Shown here: in pieces, positions 46,526 to 53,067 of the stretch | How the letters are laid out: each line of letters begins with the position of its first letter | Position numbering within the stretch: position 1 is the stretch's first letter | NCBI GenBank assembly: GCA_937892545.1 | Contig: CALAFO010000094.1 | Coordinates: 1 to 64,000, forward strand | Source: Scatosoma sp002474405 | Lineage (GTDB): Bacteria > Bacillota > Clostridia > Christensenellales > Borkfalkiaceae | DNA: 64,000 nt | Reading direction: 5' to 3' | Notes under the pieces: model-generated | What the model saw: only the letters and a program-made list of their open reading frames with translations | Told to the model about the DNA's origin: nothing | Databases searched by the model: none | Translations under genes and position numbers: made by a program

Positions 46526-46610
46526 AAATATTTCGTAAATCCTCGGTATTTTACGGGCGATAAACGCCCGGATATTGAAACTTTTTTATGCGGGAAGAAA
46601 ACGGGCAGGA

Positions 46611-47318
46611 TTAACCGAATACCCGTTTCATCATTTCTTTGTACGCGTCCTCCACGCCGCCCATATCGCGACGGAAGCGGTCTTTATCCAGTTTTTCGTT
46701 GGTCTGCGCGTCCCAGAAACGGCAGGTATCGGGCGAAATTTCGTCGGCGAGCACGATTTTCCCGTCGGCAAGTCTGCCGAATTCCAGCTTGAAATCAATC
46801 AGTTTTACGTTCAGCGAAAGGAAGTATTCTTTTAAAATATCGTTCACTTTAAACGCCATCGCTTTGATTTCGTCGATTTCTTCGCGCGTGGCAAGATTCA
46901 GCGCCAACGCGTGATATTCGTTCAGAAGCGGGTCGTGCAGGTCGTCGTTTTTGTACGAAAATTCTATTGTGGGGGATTTGAATACGATGCCTTCTTCAAC
47001 GCCGTAACGTTTGGCGAAAGAGCCTGCGGAAACGTTGCGGATGATCACTTCCAGCGGAACGATGGATACTTTTTTAACGAGTGCTTCGCGGTCGTTGAGT
47101 TCTTTGACGAAATGCGTGGGCACGCCGTGCTTTTCCAGCAGCGCAAAGAGGAAGTCCGACATCTTGTTGTTCACCACGCCCTTGCCCGCGATAGTGCCTT
47201 TTTTCAGTCCGTCCAGCGCCGTGGCGTCGTCTTTATACGAAACGATGACAAGCGCGGGATCGTCGGTAGCGAATACTTTTTTTGCTTTTCCTTCGTAGAG
47301 TTGTTCTTTCTTTTCCAT
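46611..47318 (-). CDS. purC: SAICAR synthetase
   Basis: This 235-residue protein has EQLYEGKAKKVFATDDPALV, KDDATALDGLKKGTIAGKG, EVIIRNVSAGSFAKRYG and VLADEISPDTCRFWD, which are diagnostic of PurC. It adds aspartate to CAIR with ATP. It is second in the operon behind purE, and a GGAGGTTTCAC ribosome site precedes it. No purK or purB is present in the window. Confidence 0.97.
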   Translation of the reverse strand: MEKKEQLYEGKAKKVFATDDPALVIVSYKDDATALDGLKKGTIAGKGVVNNKMSDFLFALLEKHGVPTHFVKELNDREALVKKVSIVPLEVIIRNVSAGSFAKRYGVEEGIVFKSPTIEFSYKNDDLHDPLLNEYHALALNLATREEIDEIKAMAFKVNDILKEYFLSLNVKLIDFKLEFGRLADGKIVLADEISPDTCRFWDAQTNEKLDKDRFRRDMGGVEDAYKEMMKRVFG

Positions 47319-47458
47319 TGTGAAACCTCCGTTTGATTGAATAAGTGTACGGTGAGATGGGATATCTGCGATGCGGCGCCTGAAAATTTGTCCGATATTT
47401 ATAAGGATTATAAGGCTCGGAATATAGGGCGCCGTTTTTTACGTTGACGGGAAGAAAA

Positions 47459-47953
47459 TTATAAATTGAACTGCGCTTCGATCGCGGCGTTTTTTGCCAG
47501 CACCTTTTCTGCGTCGGCGGCGCGGGCCGCAGCCAGTTTTTCGCTCAGCGATTCGTCTGTAATCGCCAGCATTTCCACGCAAAGAAGCGCGGCGTTCGTC
47601 GCGCCGTCTACGGCAACGGTAGCCACGGGAATTCCCGAAGGCATCTGTACGGTGGCAAGAAGGGAATCCAGCCCGCCGAACGCCCCCGATTTTACGGGAA
47701 TCCCCACAACGGGAAGCGTGGTATTCGCCGCAATCGCGCCCGCAAGGTGCGCCGCCATGCCCGCCGCCGCGATAATCGCGCCGAAGCCGTTTTCTCTGGC
47801 GTTTTCGGCAAACGCCTTTGCTTCCGCAGGCGTGCGGTGCGCGGAAAAGACGTGCATTTCGTACGGAACGCCGAAGCGTTTCAGCGTGTCCGCCGCTTTC
47901 GATACTACGGGAAGATCGCTGTCGCTGCCCATGATTACAGCCACTTTTTTCAT
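47459..47953 (-). CDS. purE: N5-CAIR mutase, catalytic subunit
   Basis: From the ATG at 47953 (AGGAGGC upstream) the protein is 164 residues, the usual class-I PurE length. It shows KKVAVIMGSDSDLPVV, the invariant His segment HVFSAHRTPAEA, IIAAAGMAAHLAG and GIPVKSGAFGGLDSLLATVQMP. It moves the carboxyl group of N5-CAIR to make CAIR. It is the first gene of the purine operon, directly after the riboswitch. PurK, its usual partner, is not in the window. Confidence 0.96.
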   Translation of the reverse strand: MKKVAVIMGSDSDLPVVSKAADTLKRFGVPYEMHVFSAHRTPAEAKAFAENARENGFGAIIAAAGMAAHLAGAIAANTTLPVVGIPVKSGAFGGLDSLLATVQMPSGIPVATVAVDGATNAALLCVEMLAITDESLSEKLAAARAADAEKVLAKNAAIEAQFNL

Positions 47954-48042
47954 AAAACAATGCCTCCTGAAAAAAATTGTTCGTCGCCGAAGCGGCGGGA
48001 AATGAAGCGAAATCTGAAAGATAAAAACTGTTTCCGCCAATG

Positions 48043-48206
48043 AAAAAAGGCACACTTATTCCTGTGAAAAAATAAGAGTGCCCAGACGGTCGGCGTTGAA
48101 GTCTTTTGTTCCACGTGGTGCTCCACTTGCGCTTAAGAAACGCGCCGCCGCCGGAAAGGAAAAGTATATTCCCGTATCCGTCGGACATACCGTCAGGTAC
48201 AAAAGA
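48043..48206 (-). promoter_or_regulatory. ZTP/ZMP-type (pfl) riboswitch with terminator before purE
   Basis: Read on the minus strand, TCTTTTGT (48206-48199) pairs with ACAAAAGA to close the 5' domain. CCTGACGG follows, and further along GTGGAGCACCACGTGGAAC and then CCGTCTGGGCA, the conserved 3' ZTP-riboswitch motif (plus 48079-48089). GGCACTCTTATT (48082-48071) pairs with AATAAGTGTGCC (48060-48049) and is followed by TTTTTT: an intrinsic terminator that uses the last bases of the aptamer. Ligand binding should block the terminator and let purE-L be made. This fits because ZMP piles up when PurH lacks 10-formyl-THF. A T-box was considered and does not fit. Confidence 0.82.
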
Positions 48207-48226
48207 TCTGTTCGATTTACGATAAG

Positions 48227-48255
48227 ATTATAGCACACCGATTTGAAATTGTCAA
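48227..48255 (-). promoter_or_regulatory. Consensus promoter of the purine operon
   Basis: On the minus strand TTGACA (48255-48250), a 17-base spacer and TATAAT (48232-48227) form a perfect consensus pair. Transcription would start near 48220 and run into the riboswitch. Confidence 0.88.
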
Positions 48256-48322
48256 ACGTATGGCTGACATTTTTCCGATAAAAATAAACTCGCGCAAAAT
48301 TTTTCCGGAGCGACGAAAATAT

Positions 48323-48351
48323 TTGCTTTTTTTTGAAAAAACGTGTATAAT
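48323..48351 (+). promoter_or_regulatory. Promoter of the tRNA-Arg(CCU) gene
   Basis: TTGCTT (48323-48328), 17 bases and TATAAT (48346-48351) lie about 100 bases before the tRNA-Arg 5' half. The leader between them can fold (TTGCCGAAAGCAA at about 48398-48410, inside longer arms). After the insertion this promoter points into the element and could transcribe the intact tRNA at 48696. Confidence 0.65.
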
Positions 48352-48455
48352 GTAGCGTAGAAACAGAAACAAAGATGCGGCTGAAACCTTCGATTGCCGA
48401 AAGCAATGATTTCGGGTAGCAAAACCGCACGGAAATAACCGAAAAAAGCAAATTC

Positions 48456-48495
48456 GCTTCCGTAGTTAAATGGATATAACAGTCCCCTCCTAAGG
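48456..48495 (+). pseudogene. 5' part of a split tRNA-Arg(CCU) gene
   Basis: GCTTCCG (48456-48462) is a 5' acceptor strand. A D-arm with GTT/AAC, the anticodon-stem strand GTCCC (48482-48486) and the loop CTCCTAA with anticodon CCT follow. After GG (48494-48495) the sequence no longer completes the stem. The missing 3' part lies at 54236-54279. It pairs exactly: GTCCC with GGGAC, and GCUUCCG with CGGGAGU allowing two G-U pairs. The two pieces therefore come from one interrupted gene. Confidence 0.85.
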
Positions 48496-48515
48496 TGTGG
48501 ATTTAGCCCGTAAAA

Positions 48516-48566
48516 ACCACAATATATTGTGTTTTTGTGGTAATTTCAAGTCAATATATTGTGTTG
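48516..48566. repeat. Palindrome and direct repeat at the element's left end
   Basis: CACAATATATTGTG (about 48519-48532) is a perfect palindrome, inside wider CCAC/GTGG arms. CAATATATTGTGTT appears twice (about 48521-48534 and 48552-48565). Such close repeats beside an attachment site suggest binding sites for a recombination directionality factor or regulator. Confidence 0.5.
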
Positions 48567-48573
48567 GGTAACG

Positions 48574-48599
48574 TTTTGGCATAGTTTTGGCATAGTTTT
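48574..48599 (+). repeat. Tandem TTTTGGCATAG repeats, left end
   Basis: TTTTGGCATAG occurs at 48574-48584 and 48585-48595 and is followed by TTTTC. The same motif in the same orientation is repeated at 54074-54102 near the other edge. Candidate arm-type recombinase sites. Confidence 0.6.
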
Positions 48600-48695
48600 C
48601 AATGCTTTGACTATCTTTCATATCGTTAAATTTCTTTTGTTTGAGCAACTTCAAATCATTGATTTTTCAGTCAATTTGAGTAAAATAAAAGAGAT

Positions 48696-48773
48696 GTCGG
48701 ATTAGCTCAGTTGGATATGAGCGTGCGCCTCCTAAGCGCAAGGCCCCCGGTTCGAGCCCGGGATCCGACGCCA
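48696..48773 (+). tRNA. tRNA-Arg(CCU), complete, carried inside the insertion
   Basis: All arms are perfect: acceptor GTCGGAT/ATCCGAC, D-arm GCTC/GAGC, anticodon stem TGCGC/GCGCA around CTCCTAA (anticodon CCT), T-arm CCCGG/CCGGG around TTCGAGC, and an encoded GCCA end. It has the same anticodon as the host gene that the insertion splits but a different body sequence, so it is not a rebuilt host copy. It can supply AGG decoding that the split gene has lost. A hairpin terminator follows at 48783. Confidence 0.95.
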
Positions 48774-48782
48774 CTTCCGTTT

Positions 48783-48812
48783 GGAATCGTATCGGTCGAT
48801 GCGATTCCTTTT
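48783..48812 (+). terminator. Terminator of tRNA-Arg(CCU)
   Basis: GGAATCG (48783-48789) pairs with CGATTCC (48802-48808), followed by TTTTC, ten bases after the tRNA. Confidence 0.65.
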
Positions 48813-48931
48813 CTTTATGCTCCACAAAAAAAGTAGCCGAGCGTTTTGAAGTGCACCCCAAATGTTAGATACTCTTGGGGAATTTCAAGAAAATTAAATC
48901 AAAACAGCGTAAACAGCGAGTTCGTAAAAGG

Positions 48932-48960
48932 ACGACCGAGAATGTCTCGGTCGTTTTTTA
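48932..48960. terminator. Terminator near the 3' end of the methyltransferase gene
   Basis: ACGACCGAG (48932-48940) pairs with CTCGGTCGT (48946-48954) and runs into TTTTTT on the plus strand. It separates the tRNA unit from the convergent minus-strand operon. Confidence 0.7.
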
Positions 48961-48972
48961 CATTCTTTATTT

Positions 48973-49845
48973 TTACCACAGCACAAACATTTTTACAGGA
49001 CAGAATTTGTCTTGCAACTTCAAAAAGCCGTAAATTTCAAAAGTCTCTTTATAGCCAAAAAGTTCTATCGCTTTTTGAATCCGTGGCACGGTGACATTTT
49101 GGCAAATATTCTTTTCATCGTTCGTTATCAAAATAAATTTGCGTGAACCGCCGTCTTCTTTGTTTAAGTCCATAACGGCATGCCCTGTCGTGCCGCTACC
49201 GGCAAAGAAATCAAGAACGATAGAATCTTTTTCGCTTGCCGCTCTTACAAGTTCTTTAATCAGTTTCATCGGTTTAGGGGTGGAAAATGCCGTTCTATCT
49301 CCGAGTAAGACTCCTATTTCGTCTTTTGCGGAGGAAGTCGTACCTAGAAAATCGATTATCGTTTCAAGCGGCTTTTCCCGTTCAACTACTTTGCCGTTTT
49401 GCAGCGTTGGTTGCATTATAGGCTTTAATACCGTTTCTTCCAGATTTTTCCCACACAGCAAAACAAATTCGTGTGTACGACGAATTCCGTTTTCAAGCGG
49501 TTTTTCGATGCGATTTTTATCGAAATATTCGTTGGTTTTCTTCCATATCAATGTTCGAACATTTTCGCGACCAAAAATATCTGAGCAGATATTGTACAAG
49601 TCAACGTATTCGTTTTCGTCGATATGGATAAACATAACGCCGCGGTTGCTTAAAAGATTATATGCCACTTCAAGCCGTTCACGCATAAAAATATTCCAAT
49701 CGTTATCGAAATCTTTGTAGCCGACGTAAGGAATATTCGTATTATACGGCGGATCTATCGGCATTACGTCGATTTTCCCTTCGTATTCAGGCAATATTTT
49801 TTTCATTGCTACAAGATTATCGCTTTCAATAATCAAATTTTCCAT
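48973..49845 (-). CDS. Orphan adenine-specific DNA methyltransferase, beta class
   Basis: From the ATG at 49845 the protein is 290 residues. Catalytic motif IV DPPYNT (about 37-42) comes before the SAM-binding motif DFFAGSGTTGHAV (about 212-224), the order of beta-class N6-adenine methyltransferases such as Mod of type III systems. SNRGVMFIHIDENEY is also typical of Mod. It is about half the length of a type III Mod, and no Res nuclease is nearby, so it may protect the element or mark host DNA. The start overlaps the stop of the LRR gene (TAATG), which implies coupled translation; GGAGAG lies upstream. Confidence 0.88.
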   Translation of the reverse strand: MENLIIESDNLVAMKKILPEYEGKIDVMPIDPPYNTNIPYVGYKDFDNDWNIFMRERLEVAYNLLSNRGVMFIHIDENEYVDLYNICSDIFGRENVRTLIWKKTNEYFDKNRIEKPLENGIRRTHEFVLLCGKNLEETVLKPIMQPTLQNGKVVEREKPLETIIDFLGTTSSAKDEIGVLLGDRTAFSTPKPMKLIKELVRAASEKDSIVLDFFAGSGTTGHAVMDLNKEDGGSRKFILITNDEKNICQNVTVPRIQKAIELFGYKETFEIYGFLKLQDKFCPVKMFVLW

Positions 49846-51194
49846 TACGCTCTCCTTTCGATAACGGCGGGACATTCGTTAAACGCGTTTTTATCCACAA
49901 ACGTATTTTTGCCGATGCTCACCTTTTTCAAATTCACGCAGTAAGCAAAAGCCCACTCTCCGATATAGGTAACCGAATCGGGAATATAAACATCAGTAAG
50001 ACCTATACAACTCGTAAACGAACTCTTGTCAATATACGTTACGCCGTTGAAGTCAATGTTTTCAAGAGATTTACACCCGCTGAAAACGCCGCGATTTATA
50101 TGCGTTGTTCCATTTGAAACTGTAAACGTTTTTCCGACAGCCTTATCGGTAGCGCACAACATATGCGTAAGCGTTTTATCATATACGATTCCGTTTTTTA
50201 CTACAAAATTATCGTTTTCGCTTTCGATTATTAAATTCTCGCATCCCGCAAACGGGTTATATCCTATTCTGTCTACGTTTTTCGTAATAACGATTTTCTT
50301 TACGCCTTTGCAATTCCAGAAAGAATTTCGGCTTATAAGCGAAACCGTTTCGGGAACACGCAAGCAGTCAATCTGACTACCGTTCAAACACCCGACGATT
50401 GTTGTTTTGAATTTGTTGTAAATTACGCCGTTTTCGATTATGTAATACGGCGTATGACTTTCTACGGATAAATGCTCGCATCCCGAAAACGGATTGTTTT
50501 CAAACCTTATTACGGATTCGGGAATAACGATTTTTCGCAAGTTATTGCAAGCGTAAAAACAATGTTTGCATAAACATATCACACCGTCGGGAACGATAAA
50601 TTCCGTTTGTTCGTTCGATATCGTATAATGTATCAGATTAGTTTTGTTTTTATCGTATAAAACACCGTTTTCAAGAATAAAATTCGGGCTTTTGTTTATG
50701 ATTTGAAGTTTCGGACATCCAGCAAACGGATTGTTGCCCATTATCCATACCTTTTTAGGAATATTTACTTTTTTCAAGTTTTTGCAGTAGTAAAAGCAAT
50801 CGCCGCCGAGCCTTTCAAGCGACTCCGGCAAAGTTACTTCTTCTACGAATACGTTGTTCCAGAACGCGCTTGCACCGATAGTTTTGATACCTTCCGGGAC
50901 TTTTACCGCTTTCGATTTACCGTTATACGAAATCAACTCACTGCCTTTTATTTCAAAGTCCGGAGAGGCTGAAATATTGACGTTGTACTCATCGGAACCG
51001 ACTCCGAAATTAAATTTGATGCCGTCGGAATAATGTTCGCCTTTATATTCGAGCAAACCGCTGACAAGGCGAGAAGTATAGAACACTTCGTAATCGGCAA
51101 AATCTTGTTTCATGCCGCCGTCATACTCGTCCCAAGCCTTACAATAGATTCCGATGTTTCCACTTTTAGTTTCCAAATATCTACGCCATCGCAA
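49845..51194 (-). CDS. Cytoplasmic BspA-type LRR protein, N-terminus probably frameshifted
   Basis: The frame gives 449 residues from a TTG at 51194. Residues about 85-445 are BspA-type repeats (VKVPEGIKTIGASAFWNN, EEVTLPESLERLGGDCFYYCKNLKKVNIPKK), alternating with FILENGVLYDKNKT-like inserts. No signal peptide is seen. The TTG has no good ribosome site and directly follows a TGA. An ATG at 51235 with GAGGTG upstream, 12 bases after the previous gene, opens a different frame (MKIYLVLFQYCTDDCDGVDIW) for 41 codons. The natural start is likely there, with a frameshift near 51150-51195. It may be a protein-interaction partner of the coupled methyltransferase. Confidence 0.65.
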   Translation of the reverse strand: MRWRRYLETKSGNIGIYCKAWDEYDGGMKQDFADYEVFYTSRLVSGLLEYKGEHYSDGIKFNFGVGSDEYNVNISASPDFEIKGSELISYNGKSKAVKVPEGIKTIGASAFWNNVFVEEVTLPESLERLGGDCFYYCKNLKKVNIPKKVWIMGNNPFAGCPKLQIINKSPNFILENGVLYDKNKTNLIHYTISNEQTEFIVPDGVICLCKHCFYACNNLRKIVIPESVIRFENNPFSGCEHLSVESHTPYYIIENGVIYNKFKTTIVGCLNGSQIDCLRVPETVSLISRNSFWNCKGVKKIVITKNVDRIGYNPFAGCENLIIESENDNFVVKNGIVYDKTLTHMLCATDKAVGKTFTVSNGTTHINRGVFSGCKSLENIDFNGVTYIDKSSFTSCIGLTDVYIPDSVTYIGEWAFAYCVNLKKVSIGKNTFVDKNAFNECPAVIERRA

Positions 51195-51244
51195 TCATCT
51201 GTGCAATATTGAAATAAAACAAGATAAATTTTCATATTTTCACC

Positions 51245-51658
51245 TCACGCAACTCTTTTAATTCCGCCACCGAACGAGCGAATACCGATTGTGCCGAACT
51301 CTGAGCAGAAATCGTCGTCCACATTCCAAACATAAGCATAGGCGTAAAACATATTGCCTTGCGGATAAAGCATTTCATCCCATTCTTCTTCATAGTCGGG
51401 TATGTAGAGGAAGTCGTAACATTCGCCAAATTCGGTGTATTCGTGCGTTACGGCATATACAAGCACGTTGTGTTTTTCTTCAAATTCTTTGATTTTAGCC
51501 ATGAGTTCCGGCTCTTGGTAAGCCCAAAATCCGCCAAAGTTCTCATAAAAGCACACGCTGTTTTTATCTTTGAAACCTTTGATATAGGGCTTGTAAATGT
51601 CTAATTTATTCATTAGTTCGATTGCTTTTTGTTTTTTATTTTCTGTTGTAATATTCAT
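51245..51658 (-). CDS. Unknown 137-residue accessory protein
   Basis: The protein is acidic and rich in aromatic residues (SVCFYENFGGFWAYQEPE, LYIPDYEEEWDEMLYP). I do not recognise a named family. It starts at an ATG after AAGGAG and follows ardA by 13 bases in the same operon. Such small acidic proteins often accompany ArdA on Firmicutes elements, and some are DNA mimics, but nothing here proves that. Confidence 0.6.
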   Translation of the reverse strand: MNITTENKKQKAIELMNKLDIYKPYIKGFKDKNSVCFYENFGGFWAYQEPELMAKIKEFEEKHNVLVYAVTHEYTEFGECYDFLYIPDYEEEWDEMLYPQGNMFYAYAYVWNVDDDFCSEFGTIGIRSFGGGIKRVA

Positions 51659-51671
51659 AGTTTTTAACTCC

Positions 51672-52220
51672 TTATTGTATTTCGATTAAGCCGTCGCTGT
51701 ATTCTTGCAGGTATTCTTCGCCGCAGTATCTACCATAGCGTTCAAGGTCGATAAAATCCTTTATTTCTTCGGGTATATCGTAGCAGCAGTTGGCAAGCAT
51801 TTCGTCGCCGTATTCTTCCCAGTCGTAACCTTGCCACAAGTTAATATTGTCATCCCAATGTTCGCCACGGGAATTGACTTTTTCTTCAAAATCATCGTAA
51901 CAACGAACTTCGAGAAAAGCAGAAAAGACTTTATATTTGTAATCGTTATCTAATACTCCCGATTCTTTCAGCGTATTAAACAACGTTTCGGGGTTGACGT
52001 AATCCCAATTCACAGAACGGTCTTCGATACCTTCGACGTCTTGTATAAACAGTTCTTCGTCGATACCGTCAAGTTCAAAGCCTTCTTTTTTAAGTTCTTC
52101 TACAATTTCGTCCCAATCGGAATAGTCCGAAAGGTCGAGCCATTTTGAGCCTAACGCTCTTTCGTTACATTCGTTGTATGAACCCCAAGATCCTATAACA
52201 ATACTAATATTTCCTTTCAT
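51672..52220 (-). CDS. ardA: ArdA-type antirestriction protein
   Basis: This 182-residue, strongly acidic protein has ArdA features: an N-terminal SIVIGSWGSYNECNERALG, then GSKWLDLSDYSDWDEIVEEL and FIQDVEGI. ArdA folds as a DNA mimic that blocks type I restriction enzymes and helps incoming elements establish. The gene overlaps the end of the 68-residue ORF before it. Acidic composition and motif order support the call. A divergent ArdA relative with another target is possible. Confidence 0.82.
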   Translation of the reverse strand: MKGNISIVIGSWGSYNECNERALGSKWLDLSDYSDWDEIVEELKKEGFELDGIDEELFIQDVEGIEDRSVNWDYVNPETLFNTLKESGVLDNDYKYKVFSAFLEVRCYDDFEEKVNSRGEHWDDNINLWQGYDWEEYGDEMLANCCYDIPEEIKDFIDLERYGRYCGEEYLQEYSDGLIEIQ

Positions 52221-52221
52221 T

Positions 52222-52428
52222 TCACATTACCTCAAAATCTTCGATATAAATTCTTTCATAGTTGCAACCGTATTCAAAATACTTGCCGTTTTTATCTTCG
52301 TATAAGTCGTAGGTCAGAACGCTTATTTTGCCACGATTCGTAACAGCAAGTTGAACTTCTTTTTCGGTTGTGTAAACAATATTGAAAGTAATGTAGGTTT
52401 CACCGTCAAAGTGTTGATATTCAGCCAT
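52222..52428 (-). CDS. Small unknown accessory protein (68 aa)
   Basis: It reads MAEYQHFDGETYITFNIVYT and continues as a compact beta-rich sequence with ISVLTYDLYEDKNGKYFEYG. AAGGAGTAAG-type spacing precedes the ATG. It lies between a 90-residue ORF and ardA with tight spacing. I do not recognise the family. Confidence 0.6.
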   Translation of the reverse strand: MAEYQHFDGETYITFNIVYTTEKEVQLAVTNRGKISVLTYDLYEDKNGKYFEYGCNYERIYIEDFEVM

Positions 52429-52440
52429 TTTTCTTACTCC

Positions 52441-52713
52441 TTATACCGTTTTATACCATACCGAATATTCGACTTCGATATCTCTGCCGTCGTATTCGTA
52501 ATACATAGTTACGTAACCTTTGAACTCGTTTTCTTTTCCGATTATAGGGTGACAATGCTGTTCAACTTCATCAAACGCTCTTGTATAACGTTTGCCTGTT
52601 TTTGAAACGCACTTGCATAGCAACGTTCCTTCATCGTTAAGAAATCCGAGACCGGAAATCTTGCTGTCAGAGTCGCCTCTGACTTTCTTGATTGAGTAAA
52701 CAACTTTTTTCAT
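52441..52713 (-). CDS. Small unknown accessory protein (90 aa), first gene of the element operon
   Basis: The ATG at 52713 has GGAGGT eleven bases upstream and is preferred over a longer frame from 52782, which runs into the structured leader. The protein begins MKKVVYSIKKVRGDSDSKI and is rich in Tyr and charged residues (GYVTMYYEYDGRDIEVEY). It is unrecognised. Its leader carries nested inverted repeats (52741-52978). Confidence 0.55.
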   Translation of the reverse strand: MKKVVYSIKKVRGDSDSKISGLGFLNDEGTLLCKCVSKTGKRYTRAFDEVEQHCHPIIGKENEFKGYVTMYYEYDGRDIEVEYSVWYKTV

Positions 52714-52740
52714 TTTTCTGGAATACCTCCATATTTTATT

Positions 52741-52978
52741 TTGCCTTTCGGCAGGGGCAAAGTAGCACGGGTCGAAACTCATTTGATTTGTAAATTATGT
52801 TGCAATGGGCAATAGCAACTACAAACTTGCTTTGAGAGAAAAATAGTGCCGTAAAAAGAAAAAAGCCATACTCTTTCGAGTCTGACTCAATCAGTAAACA
52901 TAAAGATTTTAAGTGCTATTTTTCGCGGTAGTTGCTATTGCCGCTGATTTGTGCTACAACAGCAACAACGAAAGGCAA
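52741..52978 (-). other. Nested inverted-repeat element in a minus-strand leader (copy B)
   Basis: Outer arms TTGCCTTTCG (52741-52750) and CGAAAGGCAA (52969-52978) are exact complements. Next, GTAGCAC (52762-52768) pairs with GTGCTAC (52951-52957). Inner arms GGCAATAGCAACTAC (52808-52822) and GTAGTTGCTATTGCC (52928-52942) pair over 15 bases, and GAAAAATAG (52838-52846) pairs with CTATTTTTC (52916-52924). Only three bases separate the two inner arms on one side, as in copy A at 75-276. The outer and middle parts share sequence with copy A, while the inner arms have changed together. It ends 27 bases before the ATG at 52713. Confidence 0.65.
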
Positions 52979-52990
52979 TAAAATATGAAG

Positions 52991-53052
52991 TCTTTACTTT
53001 TTTTCTGTTTTATCTTTACTTTTTGCTTTTATTGTGGTATAATAAGTAAAGA
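52991..53052 (+). promoter_or_regulatory. Promoter of fic with repeated operator-like sites
   Basis: TTTACT (53015-53020), 17 bases and TATAAT (53038-53043) form the promoter. TCTTTACTT occurs at 52991-52999 and 53013-53021, and its reverse complement AAGTAAAGA at 53044-53052. One copy covers the -35 and another follows the -10. This layout fits self-repression by the HTH domain of the Fic protein. Confidence 0.65.
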
Positions 53053-53067
53053 AATAAGGAGGCAGAT

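Larger units (their letters stand above)
48774..48972. other. tRNA downstream region with terminators and an IS-end-like remnant
   Basis: No gene is present. It holds two terminators (48783-48812 and 48932-48960) and TGAAGTGCACCCCAAATGTT (48847-48866). The latter resembles the terminal repeat of IS3-family (IS150-group) elements and pairs CCCCAA with TTGGGG at 48875-48880. No second end or transposase is seen. Confidence 0.45.

Noticed and set aside
48043..48206. T-box or purine (guanine/adenine) riboswitch before purE
   Set aside because: There is no specifier loop or AGGGTGG T-box motif, and no purine-riboswitch core; the CCGTCTGGGCA end and the closing stem fit the ZTP type.
48056..48451. 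131-codon minus-strand ORF upstream of purE
   Set aside because: It covers the purine promoter and the riboswitch, whose structure accounts for the sequence.
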